This document shows positions 9,458 to 18,265 of a stretch of 34,682 bases of DNA, piece by piece (positions within the stretch are counted from its first letter, which is position 1; every line of letters begins with the position of its first letter). The stretch comes from CAZGOM01 sp964542875 (GTDB taxonomy: Bacteria; Planctomycetota; Phycisphaerae; Phycisphaerales; Phycisphaeraceae): NCBI GenBank assembly GCA_964542875.1, contig CAZIWA010000058.1, positions 1 through 34,682 of the forward strand, written 5' to 3'. The notes under the pieces were generated by a model. It did no database searches, was not told the origin of the DNA, and worked only from the letters and a program-made list of their open reading frames with translations. The translations under genes and the position numbers were made by a program.

Positions 9458-9516
9458 TCCGGGGGCTGGTTGCCCGGGCTAGGATTCCAGAGGTTTAAGG
9501 AACGACGTAAGGAAGC

Positions 9517-12500
9517 ATGAAAGAGATCGTCAAACAACTTCAGTCCGCAGGCGTGATGACGCGCCGGCTGCTGATCGCCCAGCGGGTGAGCCAGGCCGTG
9601 GCGGTGTCGATTGGCGTGTTTGTTGTCTTGGCGGTGGTGGATTACCTGCTGGTGCTGCCGGGGCTGGTGCGGGCGATTGTGGGGCTGGCGCTGGCGGGCG
9701 CGGGGGTCTACTGGCTGGTGCGCAGGGTGACGCATGCGGCGCGCGTGAGCCCCGGGATTTCCGAGCTTGCGCAATATGCTGAGCGGCTGCATCCGGAGTT
9801 GTCGGGCCAACTGGCTGCGGGCGTGGATTTTCATCTGTATCCAGAAAGATACGCCTCACCGGAGATGACGGGGGCATTGCGCGATGTTTCGATGGCGAAG
9901 GCGCACAGCGCCCTTGAAGGTGTGAAGCTGAAAGGGTTGATCAACCCCAGGCCGACTTTGAAGCTAGCCTTCATGGCCGCGGGCGCGACAGTGGCGGCGG
10001 CACTGCTGACGCTGGCGATGCCCAGCTATGCGAGTGCGGCGGCGAAGCGCTGGGCGATGCCCTGGCTGGAGACGCCTTGGCCCAGCCAGCACTTGCTGGA
10101 ATCCGGCATGGAGGGCGTGAAGGTGTGGCCCAGCGATCAGCCCGTGCGGCTGCGTGCGAGCGTGACCGGGCCCGCATCGGAAAAGCCGATGCGTGTGCGC
10201 GCGTACTACCGGTGGCTGAGCCAGGATGCGGTGGTGCAGGGGTGGCAGTCGGTGATCATGAATCGGGCGACGGGAGGGTCTGACCGGGTGGACCCGTATG
10301 AATCGCTGCTGCTGATGCCGGGAAGCCTGGGCGGGATGAAGGAAGCGACGCTGGAGTTCAGCTTTGACATGAGCCAGCAGCAGACGGGCAAGGAAACGCT
10401 GACGCTGGTGCAGCGGCCTGGGGTGACGGGGTCGTACATCGTGGTGAAGCCGCCTGTGTATGCCAGGGGGATCGTTTCCGAGAGCCGGGTGACGGTGGAG
10501 CCCGATGGGTCGGGCGTGGGCGCGGGGTCTGGGCTGGTGGGGTCGGAGGTGGAGGTCGGGTTCACGTTCAACAAGCCGGTGATGTCGGAAGCGCCGATGT
10601 GGGACAAGGCCTTGCCGGGGTTGGCGAAGATGATGGGATTGAGCTTTAAGGAGCTGGCCGAAAGCAAGGGAAAATCAGCGGCCGGGGTGGAGAAATTGAT
10701 TGCGGAGTTCCCGCTGGCCAAAACCGTGGAGACGACGGCGAAGGTGCGCGACGAGCACGGGCTGGAGAGCCAGTCCGAGCAGGTGTGGCGGGTGGATGCG
10801 GTGACCGACCAGCCCGCGACGGTGGCGATGCTTAAACCGCTGTCGGATGAATCCGTGCTGCCCACCGCGGTGGTGCCGGTGGAGGCAAGCGCGCAGGACG
10901 ATGTGGCAGTGGAGCAGGTGGCCATTGAAGTGAGCAGGCAGGTGGCGGCGGAAGGCACCACTCAACCGGCGGCGAATACTCCGCTTGGGATCCAGATCAG
11001 CCATGCGGGAAGGGCCGGCCGGCTGGCGGTATCGCATGAGATGGATGTGAGCAAGCTGGGCGTGAAGCCGGGGGATGTGCTCGTCCTGGTGGGCGTGGCG
11101 CAGGATAACTATCTGCTGGACGGCAAGCGGCATGAGCCTTCTCGTTCTTCGGCGAGGCAGATCCGGATTATCGATGAAGCAACGCTGGTGGCGCAGATAC
11201 GGAGCGATCTGACGGGGCTGCGCCAAGCCGTGGCAAGGACGGATGCGACGCAAGGCCAGGCGCAGGCGGCGCCCTCGGCCAAGCAGGCGCAAGGCCAGCA
11301 GGAAGAGGTGGCCCGGAGGGCGCAATCGCACGAGGCGATGCTTCGGCAGATGCAGGCTCGGGTGAGCCAGAATCGGCTGCAGGATACGGGTGTTCAAGAG
11401 ACACTAAGCAAGGCGCAGGCGGCGTTGGACCAGGCTCAGAAAGCGGATGAGAAGGCCCGCAACGACCTGGCGCGATCCATGACGGCCGAGGGGCAAAACA
11501 AGGCGCAGGAAGCCAAGGACAAGCACGACCAGGCCAAGGAAGCGCAGGGTCAGGTGCGCAAGGCGCTGACTGACCTGATGAACACCATCGACCAGGGCCG
11601 AGACACCCTGGCGGTGCAGAGCCAGATTCAGCAGATGCTCAAGGACCTGCAGACGGCCATGGGCAAGACGCAGGAGATGCTGCCCAAGACGCTTGGCAAG
11701 AGCGCGGACCAATTGACCAACGAACAGAAAGAAGCGCTGGGAAAAATCGCCAGGCAGCAGGAAGACCTGTCCAAACGGGCTGAGGCGCTGACGAGGCAGA
11801 TGCAGTCGACTGCGCAGGAGCTTTCGCGGCAGGAATCGCCGGAGTCGCAGGCTTCGGCGCAGGCGCTGACGGACTCGGCCCAGACGGCCAAGGAAGAGAA
11901 CCTGTCGCAGTCGCTGGAGAAGGCGTCGGATGCGTCTGAGAAGAACCAGCTTTCGCAGGCTTCGGGCCAGCAGAAGCAGGTGCAGAAGACCCTGGAAAAA
12001 ATGCTTGAGAAACTGCAGGAGCAGGAAAAGATCAAACGGGAGCTGCTTAAGCGCAAGCTCGAAGAGCTGGTGGTGAAGCTCAAACGCTTGATCGAGGCGC
12101 AAAAGAGCCTGAATGAGGTCACGGCAAAGGCCGGCGCGCTGGCGCAGGTGGAAGCGGCGCAGGCTGAGCTGAGGGCGCAGACGATCGCGCTGACGGCAGA
12201 GGCGCGGGAGAACCCGCTGGCGGCCAAGGCGGTGGTCTTTCTGGCGGCGGCGGTGGAGCGGCAGGCAGACGCCATCAAGGCGATGCGGGCGGAGGACGCC
12301 AATAAGACCGCCACCGGCCAGCAGCAGGCGCTGGCACAGCTTAACGCGGCGCTGGCGGAGCTGGAGAAGCAGGCAAAATCACCCAGTGATGAGGACGATG
12401 AGCGCGAGAAACTCAAGGCGGGGTACCTGGCGCTTGCCAAGGAACAAGGAGAACTGATTGGCAAGGTGAAGCCGTTTACGGGCAAAGAATCGTTGACGCG

Positions 12501-13062
12501 CAAGGAAAGGGCCGACGCGTTTGAGCTGGCCAAAGCGCAGGAAATGATCAAAGCCAAAGCGGCGGAGCTGGGCTTGAAGGTGGAGAAGACGCTGACGTTC
12601 AAGGCGATCCACAAAGTGATCGAGAAGTCGGCGATCAAGGCGATTTCGGGATTGAAGCTCAATGCCGCGGATGAGGCGATTCCGGGGCATCAGACGGATG
12701 TGAAGGACCAGTTGGAGGCGATGGCGCAGGCTTTGGAAGACGCGCAGCGCAAGGATGATTTTGAAGAGAACAATCCGGATGATCAGGCTGCCGGTGGTGG
12801 AGGGGCAGGGGGGAAGAAGCCGCCGCTGATTCCGCCGATCGCGGAGATGAAGCTGTTGAAGCAGATGCAGAAGTCGCTGATCCGTCAGACGGTGGCGGTG
12901 GAGGCGGCGGCACAGCAGGCGCGGGCCAAGAATGATCCGGCAGGGCTGGAGAGCCATAAGGCCCGGGTCTTGGAATTATCTCTCCAGCAACGCGAATTAA
13001 GTGGAATCGGAGAAGAGCTGATCAATAAACTGTCAGAGCAGCAGCCCGGAGGCGGCCAATGA
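9517..13062 (+). CDS. Large DUF4175-like membrane protein with long coiled coil
   Basis: A 1181-residue protein. Two helices at about 29-75 and a third at about 149-170 anchor it. A predicted extracytoplasmic part follows, including 'LKPLSDESVLPTAVVPVEASAQDDVAVEQV' (about 435-470), the kind of Ig-like strand pattern seen in DUF4175 proteins. From about 560 to 920 the sequence is dominated by Q, A, K, E and R with heptad-like spacing and is almost certainly a long coiled coil. A charged helical region ends in a G-rich linker (GGGGAGG) and a final helical segment. AAGGA lies close to the ATG, 59 bases after the previous gene. Its stop overlaps the next start by four bases. It is a plausible scaffold of an envelope complex; precise function unknown. 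Confidence 0.85.
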   Translation: MKEIVKQLQSAGVMTRRLLIAQRVSQAVAVSIGVFVVLAVVDYLLVLPGLVRAIVGLALAGAGVYWLVRRVTHAARVSPGISELAQYAERLHPELSGQLAAGVDFHLYPERYASPEMTGALRDVSMAKAHSALEGVKLKGLINPRPTLKLAFMAAGATVAAALLTLAMPSYASAAAKRWAMPWLETPWPSQHLLESGMEGVKVWPSDQPVRLRASVTGPASEKPMRVRAYYRWLSQDAVVQGWQSVIMNRATGGSDRVDPYESLLLMPGSLGGMKEATLEFSFDMSQQQTGKETLTLVQRPGVTGSYIVVKPPVYARGIVSESRVTVEPDGSGVGAGSGLVGSEVEVGFTFNKPVMSEAPMWDKALPGLAKMMGLSFKELAESKGKSAAGVEKLIAEFPLAKTVETTAKVRDEHGLESQSEQVWRVDAVTDQPATVAMLKPLSDESVLPTAVVPVEASAQDDVAVEQVAIEVSRQVAAEGTTQPAANTPLGIQISHAGRAGRLAVSHEMDVSKLGVKPGDVLVLVGVAQDNYLLDGKRHEPSRSSARQIRIIDEATLVAQIRSDLTGLRQAVARTDATQGQAQAAPSAKQAQGQQEEVARRAQSHEAMLRQMQARVSQNRLQDTGVQETLSKAQAALDQAQKADEKARNDLARSMTAEGQNKAQEAKDKHDQAKEAQGQVRKALTDLMNTIDQGRDTLAVQSQIQQMLKDLQTAMGKTQEMLPKTLGKSADQLTNEQKEALGKIARQQEDLSKRAEALTRQMQSTAQELSRQESPESQASAQALTDSAQTAKEENLSQSLEKASDASEKNQLSQASGQQKQVQKTLEKMLEKLQEQEKIKRELLKRKLEELVVKLKRLIEAQKSLNEVTAKAGALAQVEAAQAELRAQTIALTAEARENPLAAKAVVFLAAAVERQADAIKAMRAEDANKTATGQQQALAQLNAALAELEKQAKSPSDEDDEREKLKAGYLALAKEQGELIGKVKPFTGKESLTRKERADAFELAKAQEMIKAKAAELGLKVEKTLTFKAIHKVIEKSAIKAISGLKLNAADEAIPGHQTDVKDQLEAMAQALEDAQRKDDFEENNPDDQAAGGGGAGGKKPPLIPPIAEMKLLKQMQKSLIRQTVAVEAAAQQARAKNDPAGLESHKARVLELSLQQRELSGIGEELINKLSEQQPGGGQ

Positions 13063-13808
13063 AAATGGGTTTGCAGAATCTGAAGATGAGCGGGACGGCG
13101 ACGCCAAAGTCAGCCGTGCTGCTTGTGCTTGCGTTTACGGGCGTGGCGATGGCTGCGGATGAGCCTGCGCCCACTTCTGCCCCGGCGGCGGCACAGCCCA
13201 CGCTGGATGAACTGCTGGATATCGGGGGAAAGCCAGACCCGACCACGCCCAAGCCCGGTCCGACGCAGCCGGGGAAGGTGGAGCTTGATGCGCAGGCGCG
13301 CAAAGCGATGGAAAAAGAAGAACAGCAGGCGGCGGATGAGTTTCGCAAAGCAGTGAGCGAGATGTATCAGGTGTCTGAGCGGATGGGCAAGAGCGGCGAT
13401 ACCTCACGCGATGTACAGCGAGACCAGGAAGAGATCGTCAGGAAGCTGGACCAGGTGATCGCGACAGCGGAAAAAAACCAGTCCAAGGGGTCCGGGTCTT
13501 CCAGTTCCGGCAAGCCGAAGGATAAAAAGCAAAACGGCAGCCAGAAGAACCAGCAGACCAGGAAGCCCGGGCAAGCGCAGCAGGGGCAGGAGCAGCAAGG
13601 GTCTTCGGCGGGGAGCAGCCCGGGCAAGGGAAACGTGTCTGGCGGGCTGGGCATCACCACGCCGCTGGCAGAGCTGCGCGAGCGCTGGGGCAACCTGCCC
13701 GGGCGCGTGCGCGAACAGCTCATGCAGGGCGTGCAGGAGAAGGTGAGCCCGGTTTACCGTGAGTGGACGGAGCAGTACTACAAGCGCCTGGCCGAGGAGC
13801 AACCATGA
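13059..13808 (+). CDS. Secreted Q/K/S-rich protein with conserved C-terminal helix
   Basis: A 249-residue protein. An N-terminal signal peptide (AVLLVLAFTGVAMAADE, probable cut after AMA near residue 32) is followed by a Pro/Thr-rich linker, a charged helical segment (about 80-145), and a low-complexity stretch rich in K, Q, G and S (about 145-195). The most structured part is the C-terminus, where 'LAELRERWGNLPGRVREQL' and 'VSPVYREWTEQYYKRLAEE' form two amphipathic helices. I recognise this tail from planctomycete proteins encoded beside MoxR/DUF58 operons, but it has no named function. It overlaps both neighbours by four bases, so it is probably translated in step with them. Confidence 0.82.
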   Translation: MKMGLQNLKMSGTATPKSAVLLVLAFTGVAMAADEPAPTSAPAAAQPTLDELLDIGGKPDPTTPKPGPTQPGKVELDAQARKAMEKEEQQAADEFRKAVSEMYQVSERMGKSGDTSRDVQRDQEEIVRKLDQVIATAEKNQSKGSGSSSSGKPKDKKQNGSQKNQQTRKPGQAQQGQEQQGSSAGSSPGKGNVSGGLGITTPLAELRERWGNLPGRVREQLMQGVQEKVSPVYREWTEQYYKRLAEEQP

Positions 13809-14884
13809 GCACCAAGGCTTGCCACATGAGCAAGATGAAGACCCGGGCGACGGCGCTGATGCTGGCGTGCGGCGTGATGCTTTGGAACGTGCCGGGCGGG
13901 GTCGCAGGGCTGATGGCCGCGGAGCCGGCTGCGCCCGCGGCGCCGGTGTCGGCGGTCGGTGAGTTTGTGGAGCTTACGCCGGGGGTGAAAAATGCGATCT
14001 CCCGAGGCTTGGCGTATCTGGCCGCCAATCAGCAGGCCAACGGAAGCTTTGGGCCGCCTAACGGATACGACGTGGCGGTGACCTCGCTGGCGTGCCTGGC
14101 GTTTATGGCCGATGGCAATGTGCCGGGCCGGGGCGAATACGGCACGCAGGTGGAGAAAGGCCTTAACTATGTGCTGTCATGCTGTGGAAGCACTGGACTG
14201 GTGGCGGGGCCCAGCACCACCAGCCCGATGTATGGACACGGGTTTGCGACGCTTTTTCTGGGTGAGATCTACGGCATGACCAATGACCCCAGGGTGCGCG
14301 ATGCGCTTATCCGGTCGGTGCGGCTCATCGTCAATGCGCAAAACTCCGAGGGGGGCTGGCGATACACGCCCATGCCGCTTGATGCGGATGTCTCGGTGAC
14401 GATCTGCCAGATCATGGCGCTGCGCTCGGCCAAGGAAGCGGGTATCGGCGTGCCCAAGGAAACCATCGATAAAGCCATCGCATATGTGAAGCGTTGCCAG
14501 AACATGCAGGATGGCGGGTTCAACTACCAGGCCACGGGCGGAAGCTCGGCGTTTCCCCGGTCGGCGGCGGGGGTGGCGAGCCTCTTTTACGCCGGCGTCT
14601 ACGAAGGGGATTCAGTTCGGCTGGGGCTGGACTACCTTAAGCGAAGCCAAACCCAGGCACGGTCCGGGCATTACCAGTACGGGCACTATTATGCATCGCA
14701 GGCGATGTTTCTGGCCGGCGGAAAGTACTGGCGGGACTGGTACCCGAAGGTTTCCAAAGAGTTCATCGACAGCCAGCGGACCGATGGAAGCTGGGAAGGC
14801 GATGTGGGCCGCGAATACGGAACCGCGATGATCGTGCTGGCGGTGATTGTGCCCAACCGTTATCTGCCGATTTTCCAAAGGTAA
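13805..14884 (+). CDS. Secreted alpha-toroid protein (prenyltransferase/squalene-oxidase-like repeats)
   Basis: A 359-residue protein from the ATG at 13805, which overlaps the previous stop. A long signal peptide (about 1-40, ending near LMAAEP) precedes an alpha/alpha-toroid domain. Repeated Q-x-x-x-G-x-(F/W)-like motifs are visible: NQQANGSFG, NAQNSEGGWRY, RCQNMQDGGFNY and SQRTDGSWEG. These resemble the QW motifs of terpene cyclases and the thioester domain of alpha-2-macroglobulins. The catalytic DxDD of cyclases is absent: the corresponding site reads PLDADVSVT. No CGEQ thioester motif is present. It is therefore more likely a binding or structural toroid than an enzyme. Five bases separate it from the next gene. 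Confidence 0.85.
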   Translation: MSTKACHMSKMKTRATALMLACGVMLWNVPGGVAGLMAAEPAAPAAPVSAVGEFVELTPGVKNAISRGLAYLAANQQANGSFGPPNGYDVAVTSLACLAFMADGNVPGRGEYGTQVEKGLNYVLSCCGSTGLVAGPSTTSPMYGHGFATLFLGEIYGMTNDPRVRDALIRSVRLIVNAQNSEGGWRYTPMPLDADVSVTICQIMALRSAKEAGIGVPKETIDKAIAYVKRCQNMQDGGFNYQATGGSSAFPRSAAGVASLFYAGVYEGDSVRLGLDYLKRSQTQARSGHYQYGHYYASQAMFLAGGKYWRDWYPKVSKEFIDSQRTDGSWEGDVGREYGTAMIVLAVIVPNRYLPIFQR

Positions 14885-14889
14885 GCACG

Positions 14890-16209
14890 ATGACCCAGAC
14901 GGCCAGATTGCTTGCGGGGTTGCTTGGCGTGATTGCGCTGGCGGGGCCGGCGTCGGCCGATACGCCCGTGGAGATCTGGGACACCAGGCTCAACGTGAAG
15001 CACGGCACGCTGCAAGGCGTGTCGGAAACCATGGTGACGTACTTTGATGAAGGGCGGGCGTATCAGTCGCATTCCAGGGATTCGCTGGTGCGCCTGCGGG
15101 TGTTGACCAAAGCGCCCACGGCAGCGCAGGGCGCCGATGCGGTGGAACCGCAATCCCAGCGGATGACAGGACAAGACGTAAGAGGGGATGCCGGGGGTGG
15201 GGTGGGGGAAAATGCGGCTGCGGCACCGCAGGCGGCGGCGCAAAAGGCCGGGGACGCGAAACTGGAAGGCCCCGGCTGGCTGTGGCTGACGGACGGGCAA
15301 AAGATCAAGGCGACGCTGACGGGCCCCGCAGCAGGCGAGGTGATGCGGTTCACTTCCGAGAGGCTCGGCGCCATCACCGTGCCGGTGGACAAGGTGGCCC
15401 GGTTCTGGCCGGATGCATTGCCAGACGCGTTGACGTCTGTCGAAGGGCAGGACATGCTGCTATTGGCCAACGGCGACCGTGTGGTGGGTTTCATCGAGAC
15501 GCTGGATGAAGGCGGGTACAAGTTCAAACCACAAGGCGCGGAGGCGTCGGTGCAACTGGGCGCGGCACAGGTGGCGGGGTTTTATCTTTCCAATCCGGCA
15601 CGAATGGACACCAAAGGCTTGACGGTGTTTACGCTGGTTTCCGGTGAGGTGCTGGGCGCTTCAAGCCTGACGGTGGCGGATGACAAGGCACGGATGATGC
15701 TCTCTCCCATAGGACGTCAGGGAGGCAGTCCCGGAGAGCCAGTGGAACTGCTGTTGGCGGATGTGTCCATGATCGATTTTTCAGGGCCGGGGGGCCGGCT
15801 GGTGCCGCTGCGTGATGTGGCGCGGCAATCGATCAAGGGCGAGGAGTTTCTGGGCACGCCCAACAAGCCGATAGAAACGGCGCAGGGCCTGCTGACGCAG
15901 GCACCGGTGACGGTTCGGTTTCAACTTCCCGCGGGGTCATCGCGGCTGGTGTTTAATGGATCAGCCTGGACACCCAAGGGGAGTGAGGAGCAGGCCCGGA
16001 AGTGGACGCGTTTTGATGCCGCCATCGTTTTGGCGGGGGAAAAGATACCGGTGTGGACGATGACCTTTTCGTATGGAAAGCAGGAGCACGTGATGATCAA
16101 CGTGCTGCCGGGGCCGATGGACCTGGTGTTGGATGAAGGGCCGGATGGGCCGGTGCTGGACAAGTTTTTGATGTCGGATGCGTATCTGCTGGTGAAGCCG
16201 GTGAATTGA
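14890..16209 (+). CDS. Secreted beta-repeat protein, last gene of the MoxR operon
   Basis: A 439-residue protein with a clear signal peptide (LLGVIALAGPASA, cut before DTPVE). The mature part shows about four copies of a degenerate 40-60 residue unit that begins with a strand such as 'LWLTDGQKIKATL', 'LLLANGDRVVGFIE' or 'FTLVSGEVLGAS' and ends in a 'V/I-D-x-V/I-x-x-F' strand. This suggests a repeated small beta domain. A separate C-terminal domain (about 335-439) begins with 'VTVRFQLPAGSSRLVF' and has the strand-rich look of carbohydrate-binding NPCBM-like modules; that resemblance is weak. AAAGG lies nine bases upstream. No enzyme motif is seen. Position and secretion suggest it is the outermost part of the operon's product. 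Confidence 0.8.
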   Translation: MTQTARLLAGLLGVIALAGPASADTPVEIWDTRLNVKHGTLQGVSETMVTYFDEGRAYQSHSRDSLVRLRVLTKAPTAAQGADAVEPQSQRMTGQDVRGDAGGGVGENAAAAPQAAAQKAGDAKLEGPGWLWLTDGQKIKATLTGPAAGEVMRFTSERLGAITVPVDKVARFWPDALPDALTSVEGQDMLLLANGDRVVGFIETLDEGGYKFKPQGAEASVQLGAAQVAGFYLSNPARMDTKGLTVFTLVSGEVLGASSLTVADDKARMMLSPIGRQGGSPGEPVELLLADVSMIDFSGPGGRLVPLRDVARQSIKGEEFLGTPNKPIETAQGLLTQAPVTVRFQLPAGSSRLVFNGSAWTPKGSEEQARKWTRFDAAIVLAGEKIPVWTMTFSYGKQEHVMINVLPGPMDLVLDEGPDGPVLDKFLMSDAYLLVKPVN

Positions 16210-16409
16210 GTGGTTATTGCGGCTTGCTGCGGTGGCCTCCGCGCTCGGGTTGCCGGGTGGACGGGATCGGGAGGCTTCGAGAGACCAAATGCCATCCATG
16301 GTCGATGCCTTATAGACACACGACTTTCGGTTGCCGGAGCTTGTGGACACGCGACACCCCGTCGCCCAATTACCCGGGCGCGTAAGCCATCGTCAAACGC
16401 ACAGGCCTC

Positions 16410-17417
16410 TTACAGCGCGCAGGCTGCGTCGATGGCCTTGAGCTCTTCGTCGGCGAAGGTGAGGTTGTCGACGGCTTTGACGTTGTCGAGGATCTGCTCC
16501 GGCTGGGAAGCGCCGATGAGGGCGCTGGTGACGGCGGAATCGCGCAGCACCCAGGAGAGGGACATCTGGGCGAGGCTCTGGCCGCGGGCCCGGGCGATTT
16601 CGTTGAGCCGGGTGACCTTGGCGACGAGCTTGGCGTCGATGTTCTGTTCCTTGAGGAACGGGCTCTTGGATTTGGCGCGTGAGTCCGCAGGGATGCCCTT
16701 CAAGTACCGGTCGGTGAGCCGACCCTGGGCCAGCGGGCAGAAGCACATGAGGCCCAGGCCCAGGTTTTTGGCGGCGCCGGTGAGCTCCCGCTCGATCCAG
16801 CGTTCAAGGATGCTGTAGTTCACCTGGTTGATGATCAGGGGAGAGAAGCGGTTTTCCCTGCACACGCTGACGGCGTTGTGAGTGAGCAGGCCGGAGTAGC
16901 TGGAGATGCCGGCGTAGAGGGCCTTGCCGGATTTAACGATCTGGTCCAGCGCACCCATGGTTTCTTCAAGCGGTGTGGAGCCGGGGTCAGGCCGGTGGTG
17001 GTAGAAGATGTCGACGTATTCCACGCCCATGCGCTTGAGGGATTGGTCAAGGCTGGCGATGAGGTATTTGCGGGAGCCAAAGTCGCCGTAGGGGCCGGGC
17101 CACATGGTCCAGCCCGCCTTGGTGGCGATGATGGTTTCGTCGCGGGGGAGCTGCTTGAGGATGGAGGCGAAGCGGGTTTCAGCGGAGCCGGGCGGGGGGC
17201 CGTAGTTGTTGGCGAGATCAAAGTGGGTGATGCCGTTGTCGAAGCAAGTGAAGATCATCTTCCGGGCGAGTTCGTCGTCGGCTTCGAGGCCGAAGTTGTG
17301 CCAGAGGCCCATGCTGATGGCGGGGAGGAGAAGGCCGGTGCGGCCACACCTGCGGAACCAGGAGGCGTTGCGCTGGTAGCGGTCGGGGGCGGGGGTGTAG
17401 GTCTGGGTGTAAGTCAT
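16410..17417 (-). CDS. Aldo/keto reductase, YghZ/Kv-beta-like
   Basis: A 335-residue cytoplasmic NAD(P)H-dependent aldo/keto reductase. It closely matches the YghZ (L-glyceraldehyde 3-phosphate reductase) subgroup by motif: 'GLLLPAISMGLWHNFG' (28-43) and 'FDLANNYGPPPGSAETR' (66-82), then the catalytic residues Asp67, Tyr72, Lys100 (in ATKAGW) and His141 (in FYHHRPD). The 'ALIGASQPEQILDNVKA' segment near the C-terminus binds the cofactor phosphate region. Length is typical for the family. The actual substrate cannot be read from the sequence. It faces the MoxR operon tail to tail, and its upstream region runs into an assembly gap 117 bases away, so its promoter may be incomplete here. Confidence 0.92.
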   Translation of the reverse strand: MTYTQTYTPAPDRYQRNASWFRRCGRTGLLLPAISMGLWHNFGLEADDELARKMIFTCFDNGITHFDLANNYGPPPGSAETRFASILKQLPRDETIIATKAGWTMWPGPYGDFGSRKYLIASLDQSLKRMGVEYVDIFYHHRPDPGSTPLEETMGALDQIVKSGKALYAGISSYSGLLTHNAVSVCRENRFSPLIINQVNYSILERWIERELTGAAKNLGLGLMCFCPLAQGRLTDRYLKGIPADSRAKSKSPFLKEQNIDAKLVAKVTRLNEIARARGQSLAQMSLSWVLRDSAVTSALIGASQPEQILDNVKAVDNLTFADEELKAIDAACAL

Positions 17418-17479
17418 GTGGGTTTGCCTGTGAGGTAAAAGAGCGGTGGATCATTTGATGGCTCAGATCGCTAAAAGAT

Positions 17480-17534
17480 CCCGGGCGACAGGCTATCCGA
17501 AAGCGAGGGGAGAGGGAAAGCCGCGTGTTTAGCG
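17480..17534. repeat. 55-bp direct repeat, copy left of the gap
   Basis: Identical base for base to 17635-17689, with the 100-N gap between them. A shared end of exactly 55 bases is what unmerged de Bruijn graph contigs built with k=55 look like. It is therefore more likely a contig overlap than a biological repeat. Confidence 0.9.
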
Positions 17535-17634
17535 NNNNNNNNNNNNNNNNNNNNNNNNNNNNNNNNNNNNNNNNNNNNNNNNNNNNNNNNNNNNNNNNNN
17601 NNNNNNNNNNNNNNNNNNNNNNNNNNNNNNNNNN
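17535..17634. other. Assembly gap (100 N)
   Basis: Exactly 100 unknown bases, the usual scaffolder placeholder of undefined true length. Given the shared 55-base flanks the real gap may be zero or negative, or the flank may be a genomic repeat that stopped the assembly. Confidence 0.98.
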
Positions 17635-17689
17635 CCCGGGCGACAGGCTATCCGAAAGCGAGGGGAGAGGGAAAGCCGCGTGTTTAGCG
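17635..17689. repeat. 55-bp direct repeat, copy right of the gap
   Basis: Second copy of the sequence at 17480-17534, ending in GTTTAGCG directly before the hydrolase fragment. Confidence 0.9.
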
Positions 17690-17690
17690 T

Positions 17691-18100
17691 GCCGCGCTGC
17701 TGTTGACGCTGGACAACCATTATTTAAAAGACGTCGGCTGGACCGGTCTTACATCAAAAAAACGGTGGGGATCGCAGGGCCGTATCAATTTGAGCTGGAT
17801 GAGGAAGACATGGCGATTTTCAGCATGCGGCCAGGTGAAGCGGGAGACCCGTCGCGCCTGCCGGTGAACGTGGTGGACGGGCGTGCTCCGGCTGTGCTTT
17901 TGATGCAGGGGATGGATGACAGCGTGGTGGACCCGCTTAATGCGTTTGTGCTGCAGGCGGCGATCCAAAAGGCGGGTGGAGAGGTGACGCTCATCACGTA
18001 CCCGGACCTGGGGCATCGCGGGATCGTCGTGGCGATGGCATGGGGGGTTCGATGGCTGGGGCCGGTGCTGGAGGATGCGGATGGGTTTTTGAGGAAGTGA
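17691..18100 (+). pseudogene. Alpha/beta-hydrolase (esterase/lipase) C-terminal fragment, frameshifted
   Basis: Only the C-terminal half of an esterase-type alpha/beta hydrolase is present. The first part, from 17691, reads AALLLTLDNHYLKDVG. This is the helix that normally follows the nucleophile elbow, which is missing. A one-base deletion near 17738/17739 then shifts the frame, and the rest continues as DRSYIKKTVGIAGPYQF to the stop at 18098-18100. The acid and base of the triad are still present: Asp in QGMDDSVVDP and His in YPDLGHRGI. In the first frame a TAG stop (17685-17687) lies just upstream, inside the 55-base repeat. The N-terminal half is either in the gap or lost. Sequencing error at the deletion cannot be excluded. 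Confidence 0.75.
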
Positions 18101-18265
18101 TGCGGGAAGTAGAGGGTAAGCAAGTGGAGCAGTAGAGGTGAACCGGAGTCGGATTCCTTCCGGTTGTGGAGCGGTGCGTTTTTGGTGGTTTATGTGTTTG
18201 ACGGGTCTTGTGCGCGCCGTGGTGGGCCTTGTGGACTCGACGCCACTCTTTGAGAGCGATTCTTC

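Noticed and set aside
12661..13062. Possible separate gene at the end of the coiled-coil protein
   Set aside because: Frame is continuous with the 1181-aa protein and no internal ribosome-binding site is convincing.
17525..17740. Open frame running through the N gap into the hydrolase fragment
   Set aside because: The N run is translated as X and the 5' part lies in the 55-base overlap; it is not evidence of coding.
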